From Rhytidiadelphus loreus (Eukaryota; Streptophyta; Bryopsida; Hypnales; Hylocomiaceae), in assembly GCA_947034895.1 (NCBI GenBank), contig OX344762.1, positions 36,932,760-36,996,759 on the forward strand: 64,000 bases of DNA. The letters run 5' to 3'. Below are positions 12,622-25,439 of this stretch, piece by piece. The position numbers were made by a program, and so were the translations under genes. The notes below the pieces were generated by a model. The model was not told where the DNA came from. It ran no database searches and saw only the letters and a list, made by a program, of their open reading frames with translations. How positions within the stretch are numbered: position 1 is the first letter of the stretch; each line of letters opens with the position of its first letter.

Positions 12622-15600
12622 TCCATCTGATTCACATTTGAGCCACTAGTACTAAGGAGCACGGTTGGCTCGTAATTTGGTTTGCTAGCAAAATAATGGA
12701 GGAAATTTATATAGCCAACTTACTACTATTCCTTTAACTATGACAAGATGTAAGACATCCAAGATAGATTAAGAAGCTCTATCATCAAACTAATCTATGG
12801 TTCTCACCATGATCCCTTCTTTTTATTCCTATTTTTTTCATGTGACCTTAGTAAAAAACAATCAAAATAACAATGATAAACATTTGTATATAACAAAATA
12901 ATAAGCATTGCGATAGCATGAAGAAATCCCATAAAAAAACATTTATTTGGGCAACATGAGGTTTGGTAGTGCTAGATTTAGGACTATGGATGTCTTCCAT
13001 TTCTACAAGTAGTTGAGAATGCCAACTCTCCCACTGTGAATTACGGTACTCCATCTTGAAACTCTAGGTTGAGACATCCTTGTCACTATTGTAGATGACC
13101 AATTTCTTCTCGTAGTTGCTATTGGCACTTGCTTCTTTTGTCATTGTTGTTGTCAAATCAAAGAGGGGATACAAAATTTGAATACTAAGCTACCACTCCT
13201 TGTCCATTGCAATGTTGGAGCTAAATCCATATCACCACAATAGAGGGTTTATATGTTCCACCATGTGAAATGATATTTCCTTCAACTAACTTAGAAGGAC
13301 TGATGTTGAGACCCCTATATGGGAAGTTTGGGCACACCACGTTGCATGTATTACTCTCTCATTTGCCTCCCCACCAAAATCCACAACATAGTGATAATTG
13401 TTGTCACATTACATGAGCTTTGAGGCCTCTAAGAGATTTTTTGGATTGTTCCCTATGTTGTTCCCTATGGCAAGGAAACCATATTATTAAATAATAAAAA
13501 TAGAAATTCAAATATATATATATATATATAATTTTATTTATTTATTTATTAATAAAATAATAATTTGACGTGGAAGTCTCTTTGCCACGTCAGACTGCAA
13601 TTACAGCCATGTTCCTGGACTATGGGAACTACAAGGAACTCATAGTCTCTTAGAGGCCTTAAAACTCTTCTTATGATTTTGGATGTACTAAAGATGTATT
13701 ACAAAATTGTCCTTTAGAACAACTTGAAGCTTCACATGTGTATGCCCCATTGGCTACAATCAAAATGGCTAGAATTCTATGTCAAATTTAACTACTTTTG
13801 GACTTTTAAAAGTCCAAAATTAATAATGGTCATCGAGAGATCCCACAATGGTCATTGGGAGATCTATACAAGCATTGGGAGGTTTCACAATCTTATTATC
13901 CCATGATCTTTAAATGTTTAGTCCAAAATTCACTGAATAGTCCAGAAGTAGTTAAATGTGGCATTTCTCCAATGGCAATGGAAATTTGTTGTTAGAGTCA
14001 TCTATGGAGACACATATTCATTGTCAAGAGAATCCCCTCCATCTTACAAAACTCATGCGTTAGAAGACACATCTTTGAGATCATTTTCAAATGAGTTACT
14101 ACTACATGATGAAGGCAAGAGTTATGCTTCTCCATATTTAAACTAAAGGGAGGGGGTCCTAGACTTTGGAGGGATTTAGTAATTGATTGAGACTCCCTTA
14201 TTACCAACCCACTTACTTATAGAAAGTAACTTTCTAGAAATAGATGTCATTGTAAGTTCGAGGGAGTGTAATCAACAATGTTGATTTATGGATGCCACCA
14301 ACTAGCTAGGATGCGTGACAAGCAAATAGGCCACAACATGTGGAGTTTAATTTTGTTCCACAAGGTGATCCCTTGTGGACCAACATAGTTCGAACCTCGA
14401 TCACATGTAGAACCACACAAATCTAGAATCATACTTTGAACTTCTAGCATGACCTACATCAATATACAAAACTATAAGAAATGAAAAGACTAGTCTTCCA
14501 ATAGAACATGTTGCATTTGAATGTTGCACTCTTATATCTCACAATCTAAGCACTTGTAGAATAGTTACGTTAGACACCATCATTGGAATCACCATCATCA
14601 AAAAAGAAGAAGTAGATCACATAAAAACATTAGAATATCAAATGATTAAACTCTTGGACATATTTGTCAACCAAAAGTCAATACATGACAAAAAAATCAA
14701 ACTCTTTATATATTTCAAATGTAAAATTTGTAGAAAAAAAAGATTGCACCTCTGAAATCATAATTCACAAACTAGAGGGGGAGGGAAGGAGGTCGAATAA
14801 AAATGACATCCAAAAAATGAAGTTTCTCTAATACAACCTTGTAAATTATATACCCTAAAATCCTAAACTCTAAATATTAGAATCTTCAATCTTCAATCCT
14901 TAAATCTACATTTGTGTTATCTATTTGCATTCAAAGTGCTTTGACTCTTGCTACTCAAGTAAAAGGATGGAGACATGAATTGGCAAGTACTCAAGTGTCA
15001 ATTTTGAAAGGTGTAGAACTATAAAAGTGTTGGAGAATGACAATAGGCATTAAGAGAAGATATAGGGGTTTCTATATGATAGTTGGAAGTAAGATGATCC
15101 ATAGAATTGTTAGTTGATTTTTGAGTTTCTCAACAACACACAATGGTTTCTTCATAATAGAAGGGTGGATCAAATTATTAAAGGATTAATGGTAAAGTCA
15201 AAGTCAAAGTCAATACTACAATCAACATCACCAATAACATTAAATTTGGCCTACATTTAAAACTCATAAATCCTAGAAGTTAAAATCTAAAGCTAAAAAT
15301 AAAACTTTTATATTTACAAATCTAATAATTTGTAGATCATTCTGACTACACCATTAGAATTGCAAATCTTCCAAAGGAAAGGTTGGTCCCTCAAAACTCA
15401 AAACTCAAAACTCAAAGATAGTGCTCAAGAACATTCATGTAATCCTAAACCTAATCACCTTTGTTCTCTCATAAGACAAAGTCAATCATGGACATTTGAA
15501 GTATCAAATGTTTAGCATTACTAATATGATTATTCACAACCATATTGATGTAAGATATGTTGACTATGGTCTTGACATCTATTCACATGAATCTAATCAC

Positions 15601-16775
15601 ATGGTTAGTTCAATTGTAAATCTACTATGTAATGTGGATTGGAGTCCATTCTAAAGTACACATATCGGGAGTTTTTCAAAGATCTTCCAACATACTTCTT
15701 TTGTCAATTGCCCTAGAAGAGAAAGGGAATTTTTTGATCACTTGCTTAAAAGACTTAAGGTGTGTTACACTTTTTTCCTCTTTGCTTTACATGCAAATAA
15801 TGCATTTTATGAAGTGCCCATGAAATTGGACCCTCTGGGACATGTTGTTGTATAAACATATATATATTCTTATCCTAGTGATTGTCATAGGTCCACCGGA
15901 ATCTACATCAACTTTGATAAGCTTCATAGAATGGTAAAAAAATGCAACTTTGACACGGAGATGTTATCTCTTTAGCATGCACACCAAAATATGGTGAGTG
16001 ATTCTTTGTCACATCAATTTCTACAAGGCTCAGGTTCCTAATATTGCTTGTACATTTATTATGTATCCTTATGTTCCTATAGATGGTTTACTTGAACATA
16101 TGTTAATAGATCTAGTTGATATTTGGATCAAAGCCTAAATGTTGTGTTGCATTAGAAATTGCCTTTTCATTTGTGTATCAAGAGGTTTCTCATTACATAT
16201 TACAACCAACACCTCCAACATTTATTTCACTCGGTGACAGATCAAGACAATCTAAAATGCAAAAAGATTCTCTTCTTGGTAATCAATGTTTTTTTTAATG
16301 GTAAGTATATTTTTTGATCCCAAATATATTTTCCTTTCAATTCTTTAATGGAAAGATTGATTACCGTAATACCTCTTCAGTTTTGGAAGAAATTAATTGT
16401 TTTTTTAGATATCATAATTTCAAGAAATCAAAACAATAATTGCCGAAAATCTTGCAAATTGACAGCGCTGATTGCCAAGTTCAATAGAAATATGTTAGTT
16501 GTAGGTAGTTGGCAAATTTAAGATGAATTTAATGACCAAACTATTATAAGAGATGAAAATGTCCAATTATAGTTAAAAAGTTAATGTAAAGTCCAAAAAC
16601 CATCAAGGAATTTTCTGATGGAATTGGAGAAGAATTTCAACATTGAAATTTAATAATATTGAAAGATGGAGAGGTTGTTTTTATAATGAAATCCATTGTC
16701 CATCATGAACCCTCAAAGGATAAAGATAATTTGAAGATGAAAGCTTGACCACTCATTCTAAAATAAGTAGTAATT
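12622..16775. other. AT-rich intergenic DNA, no gene seen
   Basis: An (AT)n tract lies near 13511-13530. Short protein-like pieces around 15,630-16,300 have frequent stops and may be old transposon sequence, but I could not place them. No gene is called. Confidence 0.4.
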
Positions 16776-17152
16776 GTGTTCAAAGTGGAATTTTAGACCT
16801 TATTTTGGCATAGTAAAGTAAAAAATTTCAGAAAACTTCAAAACAAGAAAATTTCAGAAATAAATTTCACTTTACTCTTCAAAAATCCGTTTGTGATTAT
16901 AAGACTCCGATAAAAAGTTATGGACAAAATTCAAAGGGGATGTTTGAAAATGTCATAGAAAATGTCAAAGAAAATGTCCCTTTCAACTCCTCCTTAAAAT
17001 TTGTCCATAACTTTTGATTGGAGGCTCTAAATCTCAAAAGTATTTTTGGGGATGAAAGATAACTTAATTTTACACATTAACTTAGTTCAAAGTGTTTTGG
17101 AAAAAGTTATTCTATAGTGCCTAAATGAGGCCTGAAATTCTACTTTAAACAC
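16776..17152. mobile_element. Free-standing foldback element of about 377 bp
   Basis: Nearly the whole unit is an imperfect inverted repeat. The left end reads GTGTTCAAAGTGGAATTTTA and the complement of the right end GTGTTTAAAGTAGAATTTCA. Inside, AAAAGTTATGGACAAAATTC faces AAAATTTGTCCATAACTTTT. The foldback in the CACTA-like element at 11.9 kb has the same landmarks, so the two are related. A transcript would form a long hairpin. Confidence 0.7.
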
Positions 17153-18685
17153 GTTTCCTGCTTTTAACTTAACTATGAGTGGTTAAGTTCCTATTAACCT
17201 TAACCGTTTACATATCCCACAAGGTTTGTTTTACCTCCTACCATCCAATTTGTACAAAGAGCTTGTCTTTCTACGCTTCATACAGAGCATAGCATGTTGC
17301 ATTTGAAGTTGGATGCCAAATAATTTGAATTGGTTTATTACAGAATTTAATTTTTCTTGAATAATTGCTGAATGTTTATAAATTTTATATCTGGAATGAT
17401 GAAAATTGGAATAATTATTTTTATTGCAAAAGTTAAAAAGTCAAATTTTATTATATATTCGGCAGAGGATGCCGAAACTGAAGAGGTAGATACGGTATAA
17501 TGGAGGTTAATAGAATGTAGATTTATAAACAATCTACTATTTAACTAAGGTACAACAAAAGTTTTTTTGCTATACATCAAAACTTTGAAAGGGTCCAGGA
17601 ATGGCTTGACCTTTAGGGATTATGGTGTTTGAAGTCTTTTTTTTCTTCCAAGATTACCCCACATAGTCAAAAAAGTTTGACTCCTCTTGCAGTGTGATTT
17701 TTGAACTGAAATTATTATTTTTTTTTATGACAATTGCATACTACAATATATTTAGTTACATACATGTCAGATTTCAAATGTAAATGAGGAATTTAGCAAA
17801 AAATTCTTGGATTGCCTGAAGTTGTTTTTGAGCAATGTAAAATCTTCACCCTAGAATCCAAACAATTTTTTTTCTTCTTCTTGTGAAATTGGTTAGTGTA
17901 TGCACCTTGTGTCAAAATTTCACAAACATCAGTTCAAAATTGTTCATCAGACAATTGTCACTTAGGAGTTGCAGCTCTATGGTTTCGCTGTTCGGTTATC
18001 ATAAACTGTGTTCGCATCCCATCTGCAGGAGAGTAGTGTCGGTGGTAATATTATGATATGATTCCAATGAGGATATGTGTGTCTCCTAGTGATTCAAACA
18101 GTGACTTTGGATTGAAATTCTGTTAGAGGAGAACCTTCGGTATTATAAAGTATTCAATCGAAGCTCCTCTCCAGAAGCCTTTCTCGATCCTACAACAGCT
18201 CTTCTACAGTAAGTTCTTGGTTGCACCGGTACGTGCTTCTAGTGAAGCAGATCACCCACTGTAGTACCTGTCTGAGTATAAGCTACTAGCTAATATCACT
18301 TCGTTAAATTGGCAGAATTCCACAACTTTGAACTATTCAGGACACAAGGCCTGAAACGTCGGTAAAGGGAAACCAGTCCCAGGGTTTTTTTTAAAGACCT
18401 TTGTGCACATGATTGTCAAAATTTCTGGTGCCCTAAACTGTGCCAATTTAACGAAATCGTCAAATTGATGGCTACTGTACTCTACAAGAAGTACCGAAGA
18501 AGGGACGAGCAGTGACTAGTCTACAGAATGATAATATCAAGAGAAAAAAATCAAGTTGGTCTTGAATTCGATGTGCGTAAAGTCTCCCCAGAGCATGGCC
18601 ACAAGCCACTTTCAGCATGCTGCACCAACAACGACACTAGAAACGGAACTTTAATTTGACAAAGGCCTTGCAATAAATTCCAAAG
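17153..18685. other. Intergenic DNA, no gene seen
   Basis: From about 17.9 to 18.6 kb base composition becomes less AT-rich than to the left, but all six frames are broken by stops. It could be transcribed non-coding or UTR sequence; nothing specific supports that. Confidence 0.35.
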
Positions 18686-18689
18686 ACAC

Positions 18690-18770
18690 TTAACCCCCTC
18701 AGTGCTATGACGTCCACAATCATTATGATGAACAGAGGGTGAGGTTCCGAGCGCTTCACTTTAAAAAACT
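18690..18770. mobile_element. Decayed end of a TTAA-type MITE (same family as 48549-48769)
   Basis: It begins TTAACCCCCTCAGTGC and continues GACGTC and GATGAACAGAGGG. The complement of the right end of the element at 48549-48769 shows the same order: TTAACCCTTAAGCGC, GACGTC and GATGAACAGAGGG. The opposite end is not recognisable, so this is a remnant. Confidence 0.45.
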
Positions 18771-18875
18771 ACACTTTCTGCATGATGAAATTGAGGTAAA
18801 TAATAATATAATTATGAATAACATATAATAATATATAAGCAAAAACATGCAAAAATTCAAGAATGGATCTAGGCG

Positions 18876-19259
18876 CTAAACATACTGGCTAGCCTCACTA
18901 TTCAGAAAATATTTAGACCATTTACCTCCCAGACCATATTTAGAGACTTGCATGAGGAGGCTCCTTGTAGGCCTACTTGTATTGCAGAACCAGAGCATGC
19001 CACATTTGGTGGCGCTTTGATAGATGGCTAAATGCAACACCCGGCGAGACCTCAATATTCTAACACACACTCTGTTGTCCACCAAATCCTCGAGTACAAA
19101 TCCAACAGTCGCAACTGAGAATTGACAACAAGAGCAAGCATGATCGGAGATGGAAACCTCGAGACTGAAGTCATCAATCCTGAGAATCTCCAGGGACTTG
19201 GGAATCGGGAGATGGCGGATAAAGAATCTCTTCTCCAGCCAGAATACGGTGTCTATCAT
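18876..19259 (-). CDS. Hypothetical open frame, 127 codons
   Basis: An ATG-initiated frame runs from 19259 to a stop at 18876. The product has no motif I recognise; it is moderately Cys-rich in one stretch (HACSCCQ, then KCGMLWFCN) and otherwise mixed. A different frame just upstream (about 19190-19310) also stays open and reads ATRENFLRPLLDSVLAAND, so the true structure may include an upstream exon or a frameshift. It lies between a decayed MITE and the AMT2 upstream region. It could be a small gene, the last exon of one, or chance. Confidence 0.25.
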   Translation of the reverse strand: MIDTVFWLEKRFFIRHLPIPKSLEILRIDDFSLEVSISDHACSCCQFSVATVGFVLEDLVDNRVCVRILRSRRVLHLAIYQSATKCGMLWFCNTSRPTRSLLMQVSKYGLGGKWSKYFLNSEASQYV

Positions 19260-19467
19260 TAGCAGCTAGCACAGAGTCAAGCAGCGGGCGAAGAAAATTC
19301 TCACGGGTGGCGTGATTGGGAGCTTATAATAATACATTTTATTCCGCCTTCCACTAGGGCGGGGTCGGGTCGAAAGGGGCTGCAGAGTTGCTAGCGTCCG
19401 CGGCGAACGAAACGCGCAGCGACTGACTTCATTCCAAAGCTCTTTGTGACTCTGTGAAGAGCTAAGC

Positions 19468-19758
19468 TTACCTCGCCGTGGAAGTCAGGCTGATCATCAT
19501 CGACTGCAATGGCATAGCTTCATCTGAGTGCTCAGGTGAGATCTTGTCTTCCTTTCCACCATCGATCATTCCATACCTTGCTTTTTCGCTTTCCTGGTTC
19601 TGATCGTGTTTTTTTATGATCGGTAATGGTTTTGGCGGTACGAGGAGGAGCTTGGTTAGGGTCGTGGTCGTTGGAATGAGGTGGTTTAGAGTGTCAAAAT
19701 TGAGGCGTAGAGCTTGAAAAAGTAGGAGTCGGGCGACATTTTCACTGCAATCCGCCAT
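19468..19758 (-). CDS. Hypothetical first exon or small gene, 96 codons
   Basis: The frame starts at an ATG (19758) with MADCSENVARLLLFQALRL and stays open to 19468. A strong donor, GGCGAG followed by GTAAGC, sits at about 19473, so the frame may be a first exon rather than a full gene. I could not join it in phase to the open frame at 18876-19259. The product is unrecognised. It is divergent to AMT2, about 1 kb away. Confidence 0.25.
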   Translation of the reverse strand: MADCSENVARLLLFQALRLNFDTLNHLIPTTTTLTKLLLVPPKPLPIIKKHDQNQESEKARYGMIDGGKEDKISPEHSDEAMPLQSMMISLTSTAR

Positions 19759-19759
19759 T

Positions 19760-20783
19760 TTTACGTGTATATGTATTGAAAGCGACTCGGGCTCTGGATC
19801 GAAGCTTTTGAGTGTGGTACCCGATGTTTATGTCGTGGTGTGTGCAATGTGAGAATCGAAGCCATGCTCGTATCTGAAAATTTTGGGACTCTTTGAAGGA
19901 ATGAGCAAGCACTGCTTTAGGTTAGATGGTTGTATTAGTTTGAATCGCTTATTTCAGAACGTTCGCTAGAATTGTAACGTTCAAGTACCCTGAGGTCCGA
20001 TTGTGTAGATGGGCGACTGACACTGCGCCATTTTCATTGAAATCTGGCGTTTTGACGAGTATGAGGGTTGAGTTTCGTGTTTGCCGGTGGGTTTGAAAGT
20101 CGATCACAATGCTGTCACGTAGGTTTATGGATGCGCCGCAGGAAGCTCCAAAGTGCGGATGAAGGGAAACAATATTGGCTTGGGTTTTAATTGAATTTAG
20201 ATTCCGGGGTTGAGTGCAAAGTTCAACCCGCCGAAGAATATTTCCAGAATCATGCAAGGCAACGATTCCCCCGGCTGATTCCGCGTCATTTGTCTAGATT
20301 TTCAAACCCTTCACTGTTCAGGATTACGTCAGAGTGACCCTGACATATACATAATTATACAGTAATTCCTCATAGCCTGTAAGCAAGTCATCACTCCAGG
20401 GAGTCAAGGGTCATTCGCGCTTGAAATCCTAAAACAGACTCACTCGATCGCGGCCGCGTTTCGTGTCCACCCTGCAACATTCCTGGATTTGATCGATTTC
20501 ATGTCGGTCTGGACTTCCTGTCTCGTCCGTTGTCCTGCCATTTCATGTTTTCCCGCTCAAGCGACGAAATTGGGAAGCGCTTTCGAATGTGCTAGTGAAC
20601 ACACTTTCGATCTCGACCGAGAATTCGGCACGGAGTGTCGCTGAACTCTACGCACACTCCGTTACGTCCATTCTCTCTGTCCCTCCTCGTGAATTTGAAT
20701 GAAAGGATGATGAACGATTGCGCCCGTGTGCAGATTGTAGGTTGAAGTCCACGGAGTCGACTTGTTGTGCATGATCTGACGCA
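19760..20783 (+). promoter_or_regulatory. Upstream region of AMT2
   Basis: About 1 kb separates the minus-strand frame from the AMT2 start and must hold the AMT2 promoter and 5' UTR. An AT-rich stretch TACATAATTATACAG near 20345-20360 could serve as a TATA region, but I see no clear element. An antisense frame at 19949-20257 looks like chance. Confidence 0.3.
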
Positions 20784-23700
20784 ATGGCGGTCCCGTCCGG
20801 CTACAACAACACCGGCGGTGTGCTGCCCGACTGGTTGAACAAGGGCGACAACGCCTGGCAATTAACCGCCGGCACGCTCGTGGGTCTACAATCCGTTCCC
20901 GGCCTCGTCATCCTCTACGGCAGCATCGTGAAGAAGAAATGGGCCGTGAACTCCGCCTTCATGGCTTTCTACGCTTTCGCAGCAGTCCTCCTCTGCTGGG
21001 TACTCTGGGCTTACAAGATGTCATTCGGTGAGAAGTTGCTCCCCTTCTGGGGCAAAGGCGGTCCCGTCCTCACCCACTCCATTCTCCTCAAGCAAGCCAC
21101 GCTCGTGGCCACCGTGCATTACCACAAGGACGGCACGCTCGAAACCCCCGCTATCGCGCCTCTCTACCCCATGGCCACCATGGTGTACTTCCAGTTCGTG
21201 TTCGCGGCCATCACGGTGATCCTGCTCGCGGGCTCGTTACTGGGCCGCATGAACTTCCGCGCGTGGATGCTGTTCGTGCCCTTGTGGCTCACATTCTCAT
21301 ATACCGTGGGCGCGTTCACTCTCTGGGGCGGTGGTTTTTTGTTCCAGTGGGGCGTGATTGATTACTCTGGGGGGTATGTTATTCATTTGTCCTCTGGGGT
21401 GGGGGGGTTTGTGGCGGCGTTCTGGGTTGGACCAAGGTTGACCCGAGACAGGGAAAGGTTTCCGCCGAATAATGTGCTGCTCATGCTGGCGGGGGCGGGG
21501 TTGCTGTGGTTGGGGTGGGCGGGGTTCAATGGGGGTGATCCGTACGCGGCCAACATCGACGCTTCGATTGCGGTGTTGAACACGAATGTGTGCGCCGCGA
21601 CGAGCTTGCTTATGTGGACGATCATGGACGTGCTCGTGTTTAAGAAGCCCTCGGTGATCGGAGCTGTGCAGGGGATGATCACGGGACTCGTCGTCATCAC
21701 GCCCGCCGCAGGTAAATGTGGCTGGAGTACGCAACCTGGCTCTAAGTTAGTGGGAACCGTAACTTATTACAACCACACTTGGAACTGCATTGAAATGCGT
21801 GAGGAGGACATTATTGTAAGGATGTCATTCTTGCGCGTTCTGTAGTATTTTCGTAAACATGTGCCGCTCTAGATTAGCACCTAATGTAAGGTCTACATTC
21901 ACCAAACAGTAAGGGATAGGTTGCGTTCACCATACAGTTGAACTTTGAACTTTTCCCTACAACAATCTAGAAACTTGCAACATCTCAAATTATGGACATT
22001 TATTTTATGTTAACCTGCAATTTAATTGCAGAAAAACAAATGTCAATAGAACAAGTATTTTCACAATTAGCACAATTCAAAGCTCACCTGTATGGTCAAT
22101 GGAGCCTCTACCTTACCTCTATTTGTGAAGAAAAGCAACATTCACTACATTTTTCCATTCAGTTTTTTCACTGAAGTGGTAAGGATAAGGGTCTTTCTTG
22201 CCCGCTGAGTGTTTGTCACAACGAACAAAAATGTCCTATTTCATCGTATTTAACAGTAAAATCAGTCAATTAAAGTCCTTGAGCAAGCAATGAGGTCTAA
22301 ATCCAGACTGTTACATAGCAGGGTCTTATGAAATTGGCGTGCATGGGAAAGACTGGCATACTCTTGGAAGTAATAGCAGAGAGTAATCTATGCCGCAGCA
22401 TAATTGTTCACTGAGACCTTCCTAGGATTTTGCGGATTTTACTGTTCGTTTACTGAGAGGTTAAACCTAAGTTTACGTCCTAATCCTCTTTTGAAAGTCT
22501 GCTCATTTCTACTTACATTGCTGAAAACTCCCATTTGAACGAGTGCGTCCATGTGTAATTAATTACCTGGTGGTGATTTGGTTAAAAATTGGATGGTTGA
22601 TTGGCAGGTGTGGTGCAGTGCTGGGCGGCGATTATTATGGGGATTTGCGCGGGGAGCATCCCTTGGTTCACCATGATGGTGGTGCACAAGCGCTGGTCGC
22701 TGCTGCAGAAGGTGGACGACACACTGGGCGTGTTCCACACGCACGCGGTGGCGGGCTTCCTGGGCGGCAGCCTCACGGGCTTGTTCGCGGAACCCACGCT
22801 CTGCAACTACTTCGTCACCGTTACCAACGAACAAGGTATGATTGCCCACTCAGAATGCACGAAAACATTTCGCAGTTTGTAAGGATTGCCGAAACGCAAG
22901 CAGCTCTTCCTTAGAAAACCAAGGCAACCAATTCTAAGAGTGACAGGGTCTGTAATTATGTGACACATACATTGAGAGCTATAAAGAAACTACATAGTTT
23001 TAAAAATCAGCTCACGTTTTCAAGGTAACGATTGGGAGTTGAAACATATTGTGGTTAAGGGTGTTGAATTCATGAACTAGGTGTTGTGAGAGTAGAATCT
23101 TGTTATGAGTAACATGTCGAGTCACAAGAATGTTGAGGGTATTTCCATAACAAGGTTGCACTTTCATGTTTCGTTCAATGTCGGTCTTTAGTTTGGATGT
23201 GTTTGAACTTTTAGGTATCCATACCTAATTGCAATCCACTTGCAAAACCAACCTTTATTGATTCCCACCTAAAATTAGAACCTTTTGAACACAAGAGCTT
23301 AGGGTTGGTTTTGGGTTTAGTGATCAGCACTTGAAATTTCATAATTTCATTCATATAATGTCCAAGAAGTTGATGCTAAGATGCTAAGATGCCCAACAAA
23401 ACCTACAAAAAATAAGATTCTGAATGTCATGAAACCAAGTTCGTGAATTGGAGTGATTTTTGTGCACCAAAAATTGTGACATTCATCTGCAGAAAGCTTT
23501 ACAAACTAGGACTGGTAAGGATTTCCATTTCAACCCGCGCTTCTTAAAAAGTGCCCAAGTCATAGAATTCCGCCAATGTAAAGAAATGGCCGTTGAAGAT
23601 AGCTCAATAACAGGAACCACGCTCAGATGCTTAGTCAGATGATTTGCAAACCTTGTGTGGCCCAATTGCACAAATTAAACTGGAAGCTGCCAATGTGGTG

Positions 23701-24135
23701 AAACTCCCGTTTTCAATTTGGATGTGTTACAAACCTGTATGGCCTAAGTTCACCAAGCTGCAATTATGTGATGAAAACTCCCTTAAGTTTGTTCCTTCCT
23801 TTCTTCCTCTCGTTTCAGGTGGGTTCTACGGCGGCGTGGGGGGGATCCAATTCGGGAAGCAGCTGGGCGGGGCTTTGTTCATAATCGGTTGGAACACGGT
23901 GATCACCAGCCTCATCATGGTCTTCATCCAGTTCGTGTGTCCGCTGCGCATGTCGCAGGAGCTTCTGCTGGTGGGCGACGACGCCGCGCACGGGGAGGAG
24001 GCGTACGCGCTCTGGGGCGACGGGGAGAAGTACGACATCACCAAACACGGCAACAACAACCACGACATCTACTACGACACCAGCATCTTCCACGGACTGG
24101 ACGCAGGAGAGCGAGGACCCACCGTCAGTCTGTAA
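20784..24135 (+). CDS. AMT2: Ammonium transporter, AMT2 (MEP-like) clade, complete
   Basis: This plasma-membrane channel-like transporter moves ammonium into the cell. Exons 20784-21711, 22608-22835 and 23819-24135 join in phase (both introns split a Gly codon) to give 490 residues, the normal AMT2 length. The N-terminus has the AMT2 pattern [20 protein letters not shown], with [11 protein letters not shown] after it. Asp193 in GVIDYSGG and His201 in YVIHLSSG, with His355 in FHTHAVAG, are the conserved aspartate and the twin-histidine pair of the pore. The C-terminal tail keeps [20 protein letters not shown], the cytosolic segment that couples the trimer subunits. Eleven membrane helices are expected from the family. 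The start is the first ATG giving the family N-terminus. Nothing in the frame is broken. Introns are 896 and 983 bp. Confidence 0.95.
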
Positions 24136-25439
24136 GAATTAAGCCTCTCACAATGCCAACAGTGCCACACATTTGCTGGAGACATACCTGGAGATCGACG
24201 ATCCACGGTACCAATCCTTCCAACTCTCCGACCTGCTGGAACCCTGGCTGAGTTCCTTTTGTAGTTGACCATCCATGTGTCAAATATAGTAGTCTGAAGT
24301 TATGGTCACATTCGTTGAAATGGTGGGCCATTTCAATGCGGAGCTCTGGAAACTAAGACTGGTGGTGATCTGCGATTTCACGCTTGTTTCGATGATGAGC
24401 TCTGGAAACTAGGATTGGCATAGTCGTAAGTTATGGTCCTATTCATTGAAGTGGCTTGTTTCAATGGAGCTCTGGAAAGTAGGATTGCCGTAGAGCTGAC
24501 TGAGGTTTCAGGCGGACGTTTCTAGAAATTTTGCCATTTTAACGAATGTGACGATTCTCACTCTTAGAGTATGTGGTAGCAAGGTGTTCCGTTTTTCATC
24601 AGGTAGTAAGTGCATCTGTCATGATGTGAAACCAATATTTCTACAGGACTTGTGCAATAGTGATACAGAAAAGTACGAGCCCTGGAGGACGAAGGGCTGC
24701 GGAATTTCTTCTGATGCGAGGTGTTCTGAGGGTTTTGTGGCCCTCGGTCGTTGGTGAGGGTGCCTAGGAGTTGATCTTGAAACGGTTGGACTTTCCGTCG
24801 ATTTGAATTTGAGAGATGAGACTCAGATTCGTTATCCCTGTCAAGCTTAGTTGGATCTGCTTGGGTGTACACTACATATGAGGACTGATGAGGTTATTTT
24901 GTATTTGGGTCTCAACTTAGGATGGGTTTACTATTGTTTGGAGGACACGACATTTCAACTTCAAGGCAAGAAACTCTAGCAATGTGATTTGGTCAAAAGT
25001 TGGAAGGTTGTCCTCAAAGAGCTTTACTTTTTGTCTTGTAGGCCATGTGAGAAGAAATTTCACAAGGGATGAAAAATGACATAAATGCCTGCACGGAAGC
25101 ACTCATCTGCAAGTTAAATATTTGTGAAGTGTTCCACACACAACTACTCCATAAAATGGTCAATGGAATAAAGTCACTTACCGTAATCGTTTTATAATGT
25201 CTTACCATCTTGTCATGTGTGCTCCAAATAAATAGCTCATCCACAAGCCTTGTCTCGAGAGATGTAGCCCTGCCCTCAGTGCCATTCCCAGAAGGTGAAC
25301 CTGGTGATTACAACTTTTGGTTGAAAAGTACAGTCTTCAATTGTTAAAATGATCTGTGTTTACATCTATACACAATCCTCATAGGCCACATAACCCAAAC
25401 CAATCTACAAACTTCCATTTTGTTTAAACTAAGCAATTG
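24136..25439. other. AMT2 downstream region with a short tandem array
   Basis: This is 3' UTR and intergenic DNA between the convergent AMT2 and FKBP genes. From about 24290 to 24500 three imperfect copies of a 56-70 bp unit carry GAGCTCTGGAAA at 24341, 24397 and 24467. Open frames here, on both strands, show no motif and are rejected. Confidence 0.5.

Noticed and set aside
21297..21734. Long minus-strand frames across AMT2 exon 1
   Set aside because: Shadows of the GC-rich coding exon; the plus-strand protein matches AMT2 throughout.
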